64,000 nt of DNA from Castellaniella sp049673105 (GTDB lineage Bacteria > Pseudomonadota > Gammaproteobacteria > Burkholderiales > Burkholderiaceae_B): positions 1-64,000 of the forward strand of contig NZ_JBATXG010000022.1 of NCBI RefSeq assembly GCF_049673105.1, given 5' to 3'. Position 1 is the first letter of the stretch. Each line of letters starts with the position of its first letter. A program made the position numbers and the translations under genes. The notes beneath the pieces were generated by a model, which worked only from the letters and a program-made list of their open reading frames with translations, had not been told where the DNA came from and did no database searches. Below, piece after piece: positions 32,839 to 41,871 of this stretch.

Positions 32839-35175
32839 ATGACTGTCGTGCTGCTTCTGATCATCCTCATCCTGATTGCGCTGGCTTGCGTGCTGACGCG
32901 GCGGGACTGGCGCCTGAGATTTCTCAGCCGGCCCTTGTACCGGTTGTTCCGGCGCATCCTGCCCCGCATGTCGGACACCGAACGCGAGGCCCTGGAGGCC
33001 GGCACGGTCTGGTGGGACGGCGACCTCTTTTCCGGACGGCCCAGCGCCCGCGCCCTGCATGCCATCCCTGCGCCCCGGCTGTCGGACGAAGAACAGTCCT
33101 TTCTGGATCACGAAGTCGAAACGCTGTGCGCCCTGGTGCGCGACTGGCAGGTCACGCGCCAGGACCTGGACCTGCCTGCCGAGGCCTGGGACTACATCAA
33201 GACGCACCGTTTCTTCGGCATGATCATCCCAAAGCAATACGGCGGGCTGGAGTTCTCCGCCAGCGCCCATTCAGCGGTCGTGACCCGCCTGGCATCGCGC
33301 AATTCCGCACTGTCGGTCACCGTCATGGTGCCCAATTCCCTGGGGCCTGCAGAATTGCTGCTGCACTACGGCACGGAAGAACAGAAAAATCACTACCTGC
33401 CCCGCCTGGCGCGCGGCGAAGAGATCCCTGCCTTCGGCCTGACCAGCCCCTGGGCCGGATCGGACGCCGCCGCCATCCCGGATCACGGCATCGTCTGCAA
33501 AGAACTGTGGCAAGGCCGGGAAACCCTGGGCATGCGCGTCACCTGGGACAAGCGCTACATCACGCTGGGGCCGGTCTGCACGGTGCTGGGCCTGGCGTTC
33601 CGGCTCTATGACCCGGACGGGCTGCTGGGCGATGAACCCGACATCGGCATCACCTGCGCCCTGGTGCCGCGCGACCACCCCGGCGTCGAGATCGGTCGGC
33701 GCCATTTTCCGCTGGACGCCATGTTCATGAACGGCCCCACACAAGGGCGCGACGTCTTCATGCCGCTGGACTTCATCATCGGCGGCCCGGAACGCGCAGG
33801 CCAGGGCTGGCGCATGTTGATGGAATGCCTGGCAGCCGGGCGCTCGATCTCGCTGCCCGCATCCTATGCCGGCATGGCGCAACTGACGGCCCGGACGGTC
33901 GGCGCCTACAGCGCGGTCCGTGATCAGTTCCGCACCCGCATCCATCATTTCGAAGGCGTCATCGAACCGCTGGCCCGCATCGGCGCGAACACCTATCTGA
34001 TGGACGCCGTGCGTTCCATGACCGCAGGCGCAGTCGATCTGGGCGAGAAGCCCGCCGTCCTGTCGGCCATCGCCAAATATCACATCACGGAACGCGGGCG
34101 GGACGTGGTCAACGACGGCATGGACATTCTCGGCGGCAAGGGCATCATCCTGGGACCACAGAACTTTCTGGGGCGGGCCTACCAGCAGATTCCCGTGGGC
34201 ATCACCGTCGAAGGCGCCAACATCTTGACGCGCAGCCTGATCATCTTCGGCCAGGGCGCCATCCGCTGCCACCCCTTCGTGCTGGCGGAAATGCGGGCGG
34301 CGCAGGCCAGCGACCCGGAACAGGGGCTGGCGGATTTCGACACGGCGTTCTGGGGGCACATGCGCCATACCGCAGGCAATAAAATGCGCGCGATCTGGCA
34401 CGGCTGGACCGGCGCCCTGCTGGCCCGCCCCGACACCGGCGTCGATCCCGGCATGGCGCGCTACTACCGGCAACTGACACGATTTTCCGCCGCCTTCGCT
34501 ACCCTGGCGGATGTTGCCATGCTGGTGCTGGGCGGATCGCTGAAGCGCCGTGAATCCCTGTCCGCCCGCCTGGGCGACGTGCTGTCGCAGCTCTACCTGG
34601 TTTCCGCGACGCTCAAGCGCTTCCAGGATGAAGGCCGCCAGACCGCCGATGCGCCGCTGGCGCACTGGGCCATCCAGGATGCGTTCTGCCGGGCGCAGGA
34701 CGCCATCGACGGGGTGCTGCGCAATTTCCCCAACCGTTTCCTGGCCTGCACGCTGAAAGTGCTGCTGTTCCCCTGGGGCCGCAGCTTCTCGCCGCCCTCG
34801 GACGCGCTGTCCGCCGCCGTGGCGGATGCGCTCTGCGCGCCAGGCCCCGCCCGAGATCGCCTGACCCGACTGGTCCACGTGCCCACGGATCTGGAAGATC
34901 CCATAGGCGTCCTGGAAGCCGCGCTGCAGGCCGTGCTGGACACGCAATCGCTGGACGCCCGCGTACGCGCATTCGAAAAATCGGGGCAGATCCCCGCCGC
35001 CGATCCGCGCGCCAACGTGCGCGACATCGCCGAGGCCGTTCATGCCGCAGGCGGGCTGACGGACGAGGAATACGAACGTCTGCGCGAACGCAACGCCCTG
35101 CGCGACCGGGTGATTGCCGTGGACGATTTCGCCCCCGACTTCCAGGGGCCGTCGGGAGCACAGGCACGGGGTTGA
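32839..35175 (+). CDS. fadE: Acyl-CoA dehydrogenase FadE
   Basis: 778 residues, the long bacterial FadE form. It has an N-terminal hydrophobic segment (residues 1-17), the acyl-CoA dehydrogenase domains (FFGMIIPKQYGGLEFS; FGLTSPWAGSDA; GRSISLPASYAG) and the C-terminal DUF1974 extension found in E. coli FadE. It performs the first step of beta-oxidation, making trans-2-enoyl-CoA with FAD. It is the single gene of its unit, divergent from guaB, and its stop codon abuts the convergent purL stop with no base between them. Confidence 0.94.
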   Translation: MTVVLLLIILILIALACVLTRRDWRLRFLSRPLYRLFRRILPRMSDTEREALEAGTVWWDGDLFSGRPSARALHAIPAPRLSDEEQSFLDHEVETLCALVRDWQVTRQDLDLPAEAWDYIKTHRFFGMIIPKQYGGLEFSASAHSAVVTRLASRNSALSVTVMVPNSLGPAELLLHYGTEEQKNHYLPRLARGEEIPAFGLTSPWAGSDAAAIPDHGIVCKELWQGRETLGMRVTWDKRYITLGPVCTVLGLAFRLYDPDGLLGDEPDIGITCALVPRDHPGVEIGRRHFPLDAMFMNGPTQGRDVFMPLDFIIGGPERAGQGWRMLMECLAAGRSISLPASYAGMAQLTARTVGAYSAVRDQFRTRIHHFEGVIEPLARIGANTYLMDAVRSMTAGAVDLGEKPAVLSAIAKYHITERGRDVVNDGMDILGGKGIILGPQNFLGRAYQQIPVGITVEGANILTRSLIIFGQGAIRCHPFVLAEMRAAQASDPEQGLADFDTAFWGHMRHTAGNKMRAIWHGWTGALLARPDTGVDPGMARYYRQLTRFSAAFATLADVAMLVLGGSLKRRESLSARLGDVLSQLYLVSATLKRFQDEGRQTADAPLAHWAIQDAFCRAQDAIDGVLRNFPNRFLACTLKVLLFPWGRSFSPPSDALSAAVADALCAPGPARDRLTRLVHVPTDLEDPIGVLEAALQAVLDTQSLDARVRAFEKSGQIPAADPRANVRDIAEAVHAAGGLTDEEYERLRERNALRDRVIAVDDFAPDFQGPSGAQARG

Positions 35176-38100
35176 TCAGTCGAGGAAAACCCGGGCGTTG
35201 CGGAACATCCGCATCCAGGGGGTGTAGCCGCCGTGCACCGTGTCATCCCCGCCCTGATCCGCCGCGCCCCAACGGGCTGGACGCCAGGACATGGCGACGT
35301 TGCGCGTGACCCGTTCCGGGTGCGGCATCATGGCGGTGAAGCGGCCATCCGCCGTGGTGACGGCGGTCAGGCCATCGGGACTGCCGTTGGGATTGGCCGG
35401 ATACGCCTGGGTACGCACCCCGCGATTGTCCACAAAGGCCGCCGCCGCCAGCGCTTGCCTGGCATCGCCCTGGCGGCTGAAATCGGCGTAGCCCTCGCCA
35501 TGCGCCACGGCGATGGGCACTTGCGCCCCGGCCATGCCGGCAAAGAACAAGGACGGTGAATCCAGAATTTCCACCAGCGACAGCCGCGCCTCGTATTTTT
35601 CCGAGATGTTGCGGGTGAAACGCGGCCAGTGCTGCGCGCCCGGAATCATATCGGCCAGAGCGGCCAGCATCTGGCAGCCGTTGCAGACACCCAGGGCAAA
35701 GATGTCCGGGCGCGCAAAGAACCCGCCGAACTGATCGGACAAGGCCGCATTGAAACGAATGGTGCGCGCCCAGCCCTCGCCTGCGCCCAGCACGTCGCCG
35801 TAGCTGAAACCGCCCACCGCGATCAGGCCCTGCATATCGTCCAGGCGGATGCGCCCGGTCAGCAGGTCGGTCATGTGCACGTCCACGGACTGGAAGCCGG
35901 CCACGTCGAAGGCCCAGGCCATTTCCACCTGGCTGTTGCAGCCCTGTTCGCGCAGGATGGCGACCCGAGGACGCACGCCGCTGGCGATGAACGGCGCCGC
36001 CACGTCTTGCTGCGGATCAAAGCCGACTGTCGGCGTCAGCCCCGGATTGTCCACGTCCAGCCAGGTGTCATATTCCGCCTGAGCGCAATCGGGGTGATCA
36101 CGCCGCGCCATGATGCGGCGGGTGGTCTCGCTCCAGATCTGCCCCAGTTCGGACAAGGGCCGGTGATACAGAATGGCGCCGTCGCGGAACACCTGCAGTT
36201 CCTGTCTGGTGTTCAACATGCCCACGACCTGCGTGATGGCCGCCAGACCGGCCTGGCGCAGGAACTGCAGGATCTCGTCGCGATGGGCGCGAGGCACTTG
36301 CAGCAGCCAGCCGGCTTCTTCGTTGAAGAGCGCCGTCAGATTGTGTTCGTGATGCAGGACCGCGACCTGATCGTTGCGGATCTTGTAGTCGCCGGCGTCG
36401 GCGGTGTGCGGGTCGATGGTCAGCATGTCCAGATTCAAGGACACTCCCACGTGACCGGCAAAGGCCATTTCCGCGGCGGCGGCCAGCAGCCCGCCATCGG
36501 AACGATCGTGGCAGGCCAGCACCCAGCCGCGCGCCACCAGTTCACGCACCGTCAGAAAGGCGGTGCGCAGCAGACTGCCGTCCTGCATGTCGGGGGTTTC
36601 AGCGCCCATGCCGCCATAGACCTGACCCAGGACGGAACCGCCCATGCGCTGACGGCCTTCGCCCAGATCGATCAGCAGCAACACGGAATCGCCCGCATCG
36701 GTGCGCAGCTGCGGGGTAACCGTGGCGCGCACGTCCGCCACCGGCGCAAACGCCGTGACGACCAGCGACACCGGGGACACGACCTGCTGATCACCGGCAT
36801 CGTCCTGCCAGGCGGTGCGCATGGACAGGGAATCCTTGCCCACCGGAATCGACAGGCCCAGGGTCTGGCACCAGTCGCTGACGGCTGCCACGGTATCGAA
36901 CAAGGCCGCATCCTGGCCCGGCGCGCCGCAGGCCGCCATCCAGTTGGCGGATAGTTTGATGTCTTCCAGGCGGGCCACTCCGGCGGCGACCAGGTTGGTC
37001 AGGGCTTCCGTCACCGCCATGCGACCGGAAGCCGCCGGATTGATCACGGCGATGGGGCTGCGTTCGCCCAGGGCCATGGCCTCGCCGGCCACGCCTTCGT
37101 AGTCGCGCAGAGTGACGGCGCAATCGGCGACAGGGATCTGCCACGGACCGACCATCTGATCGCGGGCCGTCAGGCCGCCCACCGTGCGATCGCCGATGGT
37201 GATCAAGAAAGATTTGCTGGCCACCGTCGGATGGCGCAGCACGCGTTCCACCGCATCGGGCAGTTCAACACCGGACAGATCCAGCGGCTGGCTGGCGACC
37301 GTTGAACGGGTCGCTTCGCGCTGCATGCGCGGCGGTTTGCCCAGGATCACGTCCACCGGCACATCCACGGGCCGCAGGCTGGTGGCGGGCAGCTCGCCTT
37401 CCGGGCGATCCAGGCCGGGCAGGCCCTCGCCCAGGGTCACACGCAGGCGGCGTTCTTCCGTGGCGATACCCACGACCGCATAGGGACAGCGCTCGCGATC
37501 CGCGATCCGGGCGAAACGATCCAGATCCGCCGGCAGCACGGCCAGCACATAGCGCTCCTGAGATTCGTTGCTCCAGATTTCAGCGGGCGACAGACCGGAT
37601 TCTTCCAGCTGCACGCGCTGCAATTCGAATTCAGCCCCCCGCCCGGCGTCATTGACCAGCTCGGGGAAAGCATTGGACAGGCCGCCCGCGCCCACGTCGT
37701 GAATGGCCAGGATGGGGTTGTCGCCCCCCTGCTGCCAGCAGCGGTCGATGACTTCCTGGGCGCGGCGCTGCATTTCCGGATTGCCGCGCTGCACGGAATC
37801 GAAATCCAGGTCGGCCTGATTGGTGCCGGCGCCCATGCTGGACGCGGCGCCGCCGCCCATGCCGATGCGCATGCCCGGCCCGCCCAGCTGCACCAGCAAG
37901 GCGCCGGGAGGCAAGGGGTCCTTGTGCGTCAGCCGGGCATCGATCTGCCCCAGGCCGCCGGCCAGCATGATGGGCTTGTGATACCCCCAGCGCACGCCGT
38001 CCACGGTCTGCTCGAAACTGCGGAAATACCCCAGCAGGTTCGGGCGCCCGAATTCATTGTTGAACGCCGCCCCGCCGATGGGGCCTTCGATCATGATGTC

Positions 38101-39222
38101 CAGCGGCGTGGCGATGCGCTCCGGCGCGCTGGCCGGGCCTTCCCAGGGTTCGACGGCACCGTCCACCCGCAGGTTGGACACCGTGAACCCCGTCAGACCG
38201 GCCTTGGGTTTGGAGCCGCGTCCCGTGGCGCCCTCGTCGCGGATTTCGCCGCCCGCGCCCGTCGCCGCACCGGGAAACGGCGCAATGGCGGTGGGATGGT
38301 TGTGGGTTTCGACCTTCATCAGGACATGCGCCGTGATGTCGTGACGGCGATAGGCGGTGTCCTGCGCACTGCCGGCATGAAACACCGATGCCGGACCGCC
38401 TTCCATGACGGCGGCATTGTCGGAATACGCCACCACCGTGCCTTCGGGCTGGGCCGCATGCGTGGCGCGGATCATGTCGAACAGCGTCTGCGGCTGCGCC
38501 TGACCGTCCAGCGACCAGTGCGCATTGAAAATTTTATGGCGACAGTGTTCGCTATTGGCCTGGGCGAACATCATGAGTTCGACGTCGGTGGGATCGCGCC
38601 CCAAGTCGCGATAGGCCCGCAGCAAATAGTCGATTTCATCTGCCGACAACGCCAGACCCAGGCGGGCATTGCAGTCATCCAGGGCCGCGCGGCCCTGAGC
38701 CATGACGGGCACCGCCTGCACCGGCTGGCCGTCCACCGGGGCGAACAGGGCCTGGCCATCGAAATCGGCGGGAACGACGGTTTCCGTCATGCGGTCATGC
38801 AGGCAGGCGGCGATGGCCTGGATCTGGGCGTCGGTCAGTTTTTGCGTACCCAGCAGACTGCGTTCGGGCTGGATGGCGTAGCGCAATCCGCGTTCGATGC
38901 GATGCACCTGCGGCAGACCGCAATGTCGGGCGATGTCGGTTGCTTTACTGGCCCAGGGGGAAATCGTGCCCAGGCGCGGCACCACCAGAAATTCCACCGC
39001 ATGGCGACCGGTTTGCCAGGATTCCCGGCGGCCGTCGTCCAGCAAGGCGTCCAGCCGCGCCTGATCGGCTTCGGACAAGGCCTCGTCGACCCCGACGAAA
39101 TAGCAGGCCTGAGCCGTCACCGCCGCGACCGGCAAACCCAGATCCGTCAGGGTGCGCAGCAGGCGCTGCCGGCGAAAATCGGACAAAGCGGCAGAACCGG
39201 AAATGATCAATACTGAGGTCAC
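35176..39222 (-). CDS. purL: Phosphoribosylformylglycinamidine synthase
   Basis: 1348 residues from a GTG at 39222 (VTSVLIISGSAALS), the normal family N-terminus; the frame is open to 39351. This is the large single-chain PurL of proteobacteria. It has an N-terminal PurS-like region, two AIR-synthase-type halves (MKVETHNHPTAIAPFPGAATG; EALTNLVAAGV) and a C-terminal class I glutaminase with GVCNGCQML (nucleophile cysteine) and the PHPERV histidine. It converts FGAR to FGAM in purine synthesis. It converges directly on fadE. The regulatory signals upstream are not obvious. Confidence 0.97.
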   Translation of the reverse strand: MTSVLIISGSAALSDFRRQRLLRTLTDLGLPVAAVTAQACYFVGVDEALSEADQARLDALLDDGRRESWQTGRHAVEFLVVPRLGTISPWASKATDIARHCGLPQVHRIERGLRYAIQPERSLLGTQKLTDAQIQAIAACLHDRMTETVVPADFDGQALFAPVDGQPVQAVPVMAQGRAALDDCNARLGLALSADEIDYLLRAYRDLGRDPTDVELMMFAQANSEHCRHKIFNAHWSLDGQAQPQTLFDMIRATHAAQPEGTVVAYSDNAAVMEGGPASVFHAGSAQDTAYRRHDITAHVLMKVETHNHPTAIAPFPGAATGAGGEIRDEGATGRGSKPKAGLTGFTVSNLRVDGAVEPWEGPASAPERIATPLDIMIEGPIGGAAFNNEFGRPNLLGYFRSFEQTVDGVRWGYHKPIMLAGGLGQIDARLTHKDPLPPGALLVQLGGPGMRIGMGGGAASSMGAGTNQADLDFDSVQRGNPEMQRRAQEVIDRCWQQGGDNPILAIHDVGAGGLSNAFPELVNDAGRGAEFELQRVQLEESGLSPAEIWSNESQERYVLAVLPADLDRFARIADRERCPYAVVGIATEERRLRVTLGEGLPGLDRPEGELPATSLRPVDVPVDVILGKPPRMQREATRSTVASQPLDLSGVELPDAVERVLRHPTVASKSFLITIGDRTVGGLTARDQMVGPWQIPVADCAVTLRDYEGVAGEAMALGERSPIAVINPAASGRMAVTEALTNLVAAGVARLEDIKLSANWMAACGAPGQDAALFDTVAAVSDWCQTLGLSIPVGKDSLSMRTAWQDDAGDQQVVSPVSLVVTAFAPVADVRATVTPQLRTDAGDSVLLLIDLGEGRQRMGGSVLGQVYGGMGAETPDMQDGSLLRTAFLTVRELVARGWVLACHDRSDGGLLAAAAEMAFAGHVGVSLNLDMLTIDPHTADAGDYKIRNDQVAVLHHEHNLTALFNEEAGWLLQVPRAHRDEILQFLRQAGLAAITQVVGMLNTRQELQVFRDGAILYHRPLSELGQIWSETTRRIMARRDHPDCAQAEYDTWLDVDNPGLTPTVGFDPQQDVAAPFIASGVRPRVAILREQGCNSQVEMAWAFDVAGFQSVDVHMTDLLTGRIRLDDMQGLIAVGGFSYGDVLGAGEGWARTIRFNAALSDQFGGFFARPDIFALGVCNGCQMLAALADMIPGAQHWPRFTRNISEKYEARLSLVEILDSPSLFFAGMAGAQVPIAVAHGEGYADFSRQGDARQALAAAAFVDNRGVRTQAYPANPNGSPDGLTAVTTADGRFTAMMPHPERVTRNVAMSWRPARWGAADQGGDDTVHGGYTPWMRMFRNARVFLD

Positions 39223-39373
39223 GACAGAAGGCCCAAGGCAAACAAAAGGAAGAATCCAGCATTTTACCGGGATCGGGCCGACAGCAGGCGGATACCCCCG
39301 CCGTCCTCGCGGTAGACCGCCCTGTCTGACCAGAAGGGCGCGGACAGACAAGCCCCACGCCCCGTGTCGCGTG

Positions 39374-39934
39374 TCAGCCCTGCGCAGACGGGTAGCTGAT
39401 CGCCAGAATATCCAGCTCTTCGGGTCCTGCCGGGGTGCGCAGGGTCACGGTATCGCCTTCGTGCGATTTGATCAGGGCGCGAGCCACTGGCGACACCCAA
39501 CTGATGCGCCCACTCAGCGGCTCGGCCTCGTCCACCCCGACAATGGTGACGGTGAATTCCTGACCCTGGCTGTCGCAATATTGCACGGTGGCGCCAAAGA
39601 ACACCTGATCGCGATTGGGCTGCTGCGAGGGGTCTACGACCTCTGCCGATTCCAGGCGACGGGTCAGAAAGCGGACACGGCGGTCGATTTCCCGCAGACG
39701 TTTTTTGCCGTAGATGTAATCGCCGTTTTCCGAACGGTCGCCGTTGGACGCCGCCCAGGACACAGTCTGCACGACCTCGGGGCGCTCGACATTCAGCAGA
39801 TGCGTCAATTCGGCGCTCAGGGTTCTGTAGCCCGTCGTGGTCATGTAGTTCTTTGTCCCGGACGGCAGCGGCTGGACTTCGGGCAGATCATCGTCGTCAT
39901 CCCGGTCGGACTCTTTGACGAAGGCTTTGTTCAT
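39374..39934 (-). CDS. greB: Transcript cleavage factor GreB
   Basis: 186 residues. The coiled-coil N-domain contains SWAASNGDRSENGDYIYGKKR, with the acidic tip residues that enter the RNA polymerase secondary channel, and the C-domain ends with VSPVARALIKSHEGDTVTLRTP. The DRSENGDY and YGKKRLREIDRRVRFLTRRLE patterns indicate GreB rather than GreA. It rescues backtracked RNA polymerase. The protein has an extra N-terminal tail of about 28 residues with a DRDDDDD acidic run that E. coli GreB lacks. It lies 15 bases after the PHP gene on the other side and just downstream of purL's start. Confidence 0.93.
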   Translation of the reverse strand: MNKAFVKESDRDDDDDLPEVQPLPSGTKNYMTTTGYRTLSAELTHLLNVERPEVVQTVSWAASNGDRSENGDYIYGKKRLREIDRRVRFLTRRLESAEVVDPSQQPNRDQVFFGATVQYCDSQGQEFTVTIVGVDEAEPLSGRISWVSPVARALIKSHEGDTVTLRTPAGPEELDILAISYPSAQG

Positions 39935-39949
39935 GATGACTTCCCCACC

Positions 39950-40786
39950 TCAAATCCAGTCTTGCCAGACCGGAACCAGGCCTTCGGGCAGATCCGGCAT
40001 GGCGCCCAGATCCACTCTGCCAACGCCGGGCGCATGAAAATCCGAACCGCGCGAGGCCTGAAAACCATAGGCCGCCGCCAGTTTGGCGTACCGCTTGCTT
40101 TGCGCCGGCGTATGGGCGCCGGTGATCACTTCCACCCCCTGCCCTCCCAGATCCTTGAAGACCTGAAACAGCGCGTCGTGCTGCTGGGGCGTGTATTTGT
40201 AGCGCCCCGGATGCGCGATCACCGCCTTGCCGCCTGCTGCCCGAATCCAGCCCAGCGCCTGTTCCAGGCTGACCCATTGAATCGGAACAAAGGCTCGCTT
40301 GCCATCTCCCAGGTAACGATCAAAGGCCTGCTGCAAGGATTTGACGTGTTCCTGTTCCAACAAATGGCGGGCGAAATGCACCCGGCTGATCAGGTCCGGA
40401 TTATCCACATGGCGCAAGGCGCCTTCAAGGGCATTCGGGATGCCGCAATCGGCCAGGCGATCGGCCATCTGCCCCGCCCGCTCGAAACGACTGCGGCGAA
40501 TCGCCGCCAGGCCTGCGGATAGATCGCGATTGCCGGGATCAATCTGCAGCCCCAGGATGTGGACGGTTTTTTCGCAGAAGGTGACGGAAATTTCCACGCC
40601 GGGAATAAAGCCCAGCCCCAGATCGGAAGCTGCCTGGGCGGCCTCGGCCAAACCGCTGGTCTCATCATGGTCCGACAAAGCCCACCAGTCCACCCCGTTG
40701 GCATGCGCCCGCGCAGCCAGTTCCGCAGGCGACAGGACGCCATCGGATTGCCTGGAATGGCTATGTAAATCGATATTCAAAGTCAT
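39950..40786 (-). CDS. rnm: PHP-domain phosphoesterase (RNase AM / YciV type)
   Basis: 278 residues. DLHSHSRQSDG (metal-binding H8 and H10) and LSDHDET near 38-44 are the PHP motifs, followed by GVEISV, HPGRYK and RGSDFHAPG. The protein matches the YciV/TrpH group, which in E. coli is a 5'-3' exonuclease (RNase AM) that trims 5' ends of rRNA and hydrolyses 3',5'-nucleoside bisphosphates. It is a cytoplasmic trinuclear metal enzyme. It precedes greB by 15 bases on the same strand, so the two are probably co-transcribed. Confidence 0.88.
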   Translation of the reverse strand: MTLNIDLHSHSRQSDGVLSPAELAARAHANGVDWWALSDHDETSGLAEAAQAASDLGLGFIPGVEISVTFCEKTVHILGLQIDPGNRDLSAGLAAIRRSRFERAGQMADRLADCGIPNALEGALRHVDNPDLISRVHFARHLLEQEHVKSLQQAFDRYLGDGKRAFVPIQWVSLEQALGWIRAAGGKAVIAHPGRYKYTPQQHDALFQVFKDLGGQGVEVITGAHTPAQSKRYAKLAAAYGFQASRGSDFHAPGVGRVDLGAMPDLPEGLVPVWQDWI

Positions 40787-40826
40787 TCACCAGACTGTAC
40801 ACGACCCCGCTGGATCGTGCCGCCCA

Positions 40827-41765
40827 TCACGGCGCCAGCAAGAATTCCCGCACAGCGGCAACCTGCTCATCGGCACGCAGCGTGGGCGCATGCCCGACCC
40901 CCTGGAATTCCACGCAGCGGGCATGGGGGTTGCGGCGAATCATCTGCTGCGCGGTATCCGCCAACAGCAGATCGGACTGCGCGCCCCGCACCACCAGGAC
41001 CGGCATCGGCAGATGATCCCAGGCCTGCCACAGCAGCGCTTCGGCAGCCGTCATGGCTTCCGGCGTCTGCAGGGCGAAGGGCTGGGCGATGCGCAGATCG
41101 TAATGCTTGACCCACTGTCCGTCCTGCTCGTGAAAGACGTGCTCGGTCAACGCGGCCCAGCCAGCCGCATCATGCGGGCCGAAACCTTGGGAAACAGACT
41201 GGACGTAATCCACCGCCTGCTGAAACGAGGCAAAGCGCAGATCCTGGCCCACGTAGGCGCCGATGCGCGCCAGGCCATCCAGATTCAGAGCGGGGCCGAT
41301 ATCGTTGAACACCATGCGGCCCCAGGGAATGTCCGGCGCGCCGCCCAGCCCCCAGGCATCTCGCCCAGGGCGCATCAACGGCGATGCCACCGCCGCGCCT
41401 GCCAGACCCAGACCGATCAGCCCGCCCATGGACGTGCCCACCCAATCCAGCCGGGCCGGCGCCAGGCGGGCGATCAGCGTCACCATATCGGCCACATACT
41501 GCGGCACCACATAGCCTGCCGGATTGATCAGCCAGTCGGACCGCCCACGCCCGACCACATCCGGGCACACCACCCGATAGTCATGCTGCAGCGCCTGGGC
41601 CAGCAGGTCGAAATCACGCCCGGTGCGCGTCAGGCCATGCACACACAGCAGCACCCGGTCATTGTCCGGGTCGCCCCATTCCCAGTAGGCCATACGGTGC
41701 AGCCCGGCGGGACTGGCGCAGGCGACGGAATCCAGGCGGGGCTCGGTGATCGAAGGGACGGACAT
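40827..41765 (-). CDS. Alpha/beta hydrolase
   Basis: 312 residues from the ATG at 41765 (MSVPSITEP); a longer frame overlaps the lipoamide dehydrogenase gene. VLLCVHGLTRTGRDFDLLAQAL gives the oxyanion loop, DVVGRGRSDWL is typical, and WVGTSMGGLIGL holds the nucleophile serine. The C-terminal GVGHAPTL supplies the histidine. It belongs to the generic alpha/beta hydrolase fold family 1; the substrate is unknown. It lies between the bkd operon and the rnm-greB pair, with gaps of 106 and 40 bases. Confidence 0.87.
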   Translation of the reverse strand: MSVPSITEPRLDSVACASPAGLHRMAYWEWGDPDNDRVLLCVHGLTRTGRDFDLLAQALQHDYRVVCPDVVGRGRSDWLINPAGYVVPQYVADMVTLIARLAPARLDWVGTSMGGLIGLGLAGAAVASPLMRPGRDAWGLGGAPDIPWGRMVFNDIGPALNLDGLARIGAYVGQDLRFASFQQAVDYVQSVSQGFGPHDAAGWAALTEHVFHEQDGQWVKHYDLRIAQPFALQTPEAMTAAEALLWQAWDHLPMPVLVVRGAQSDLLLADTAQQMIRRNPHARCVEFQGVGHAPTLRADEQVAAVREFLLAP

Positions 41766-41871
41766 GGGCACGGCCTTTGGCTGAAACACGATCTTTTGAT
41801 TGTAGTCGTCCGGCCAGTATTCGCGCGGCGGTTTGCCCGCGACCATCCGGCGCAGGCAAACCGCCTGCCCG

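Noticed and set aside
33271..35043. Long minus-strand open frame of 590 codons inside fadE
   Set aside because: It is a shadow of fadE caused by high GC at third positions; it has low-complexity His/Gln/Arg-rich translation and no domain. Similar long shadows oppose guaA, guaB, purL, lpdA, bkdB and recJ.
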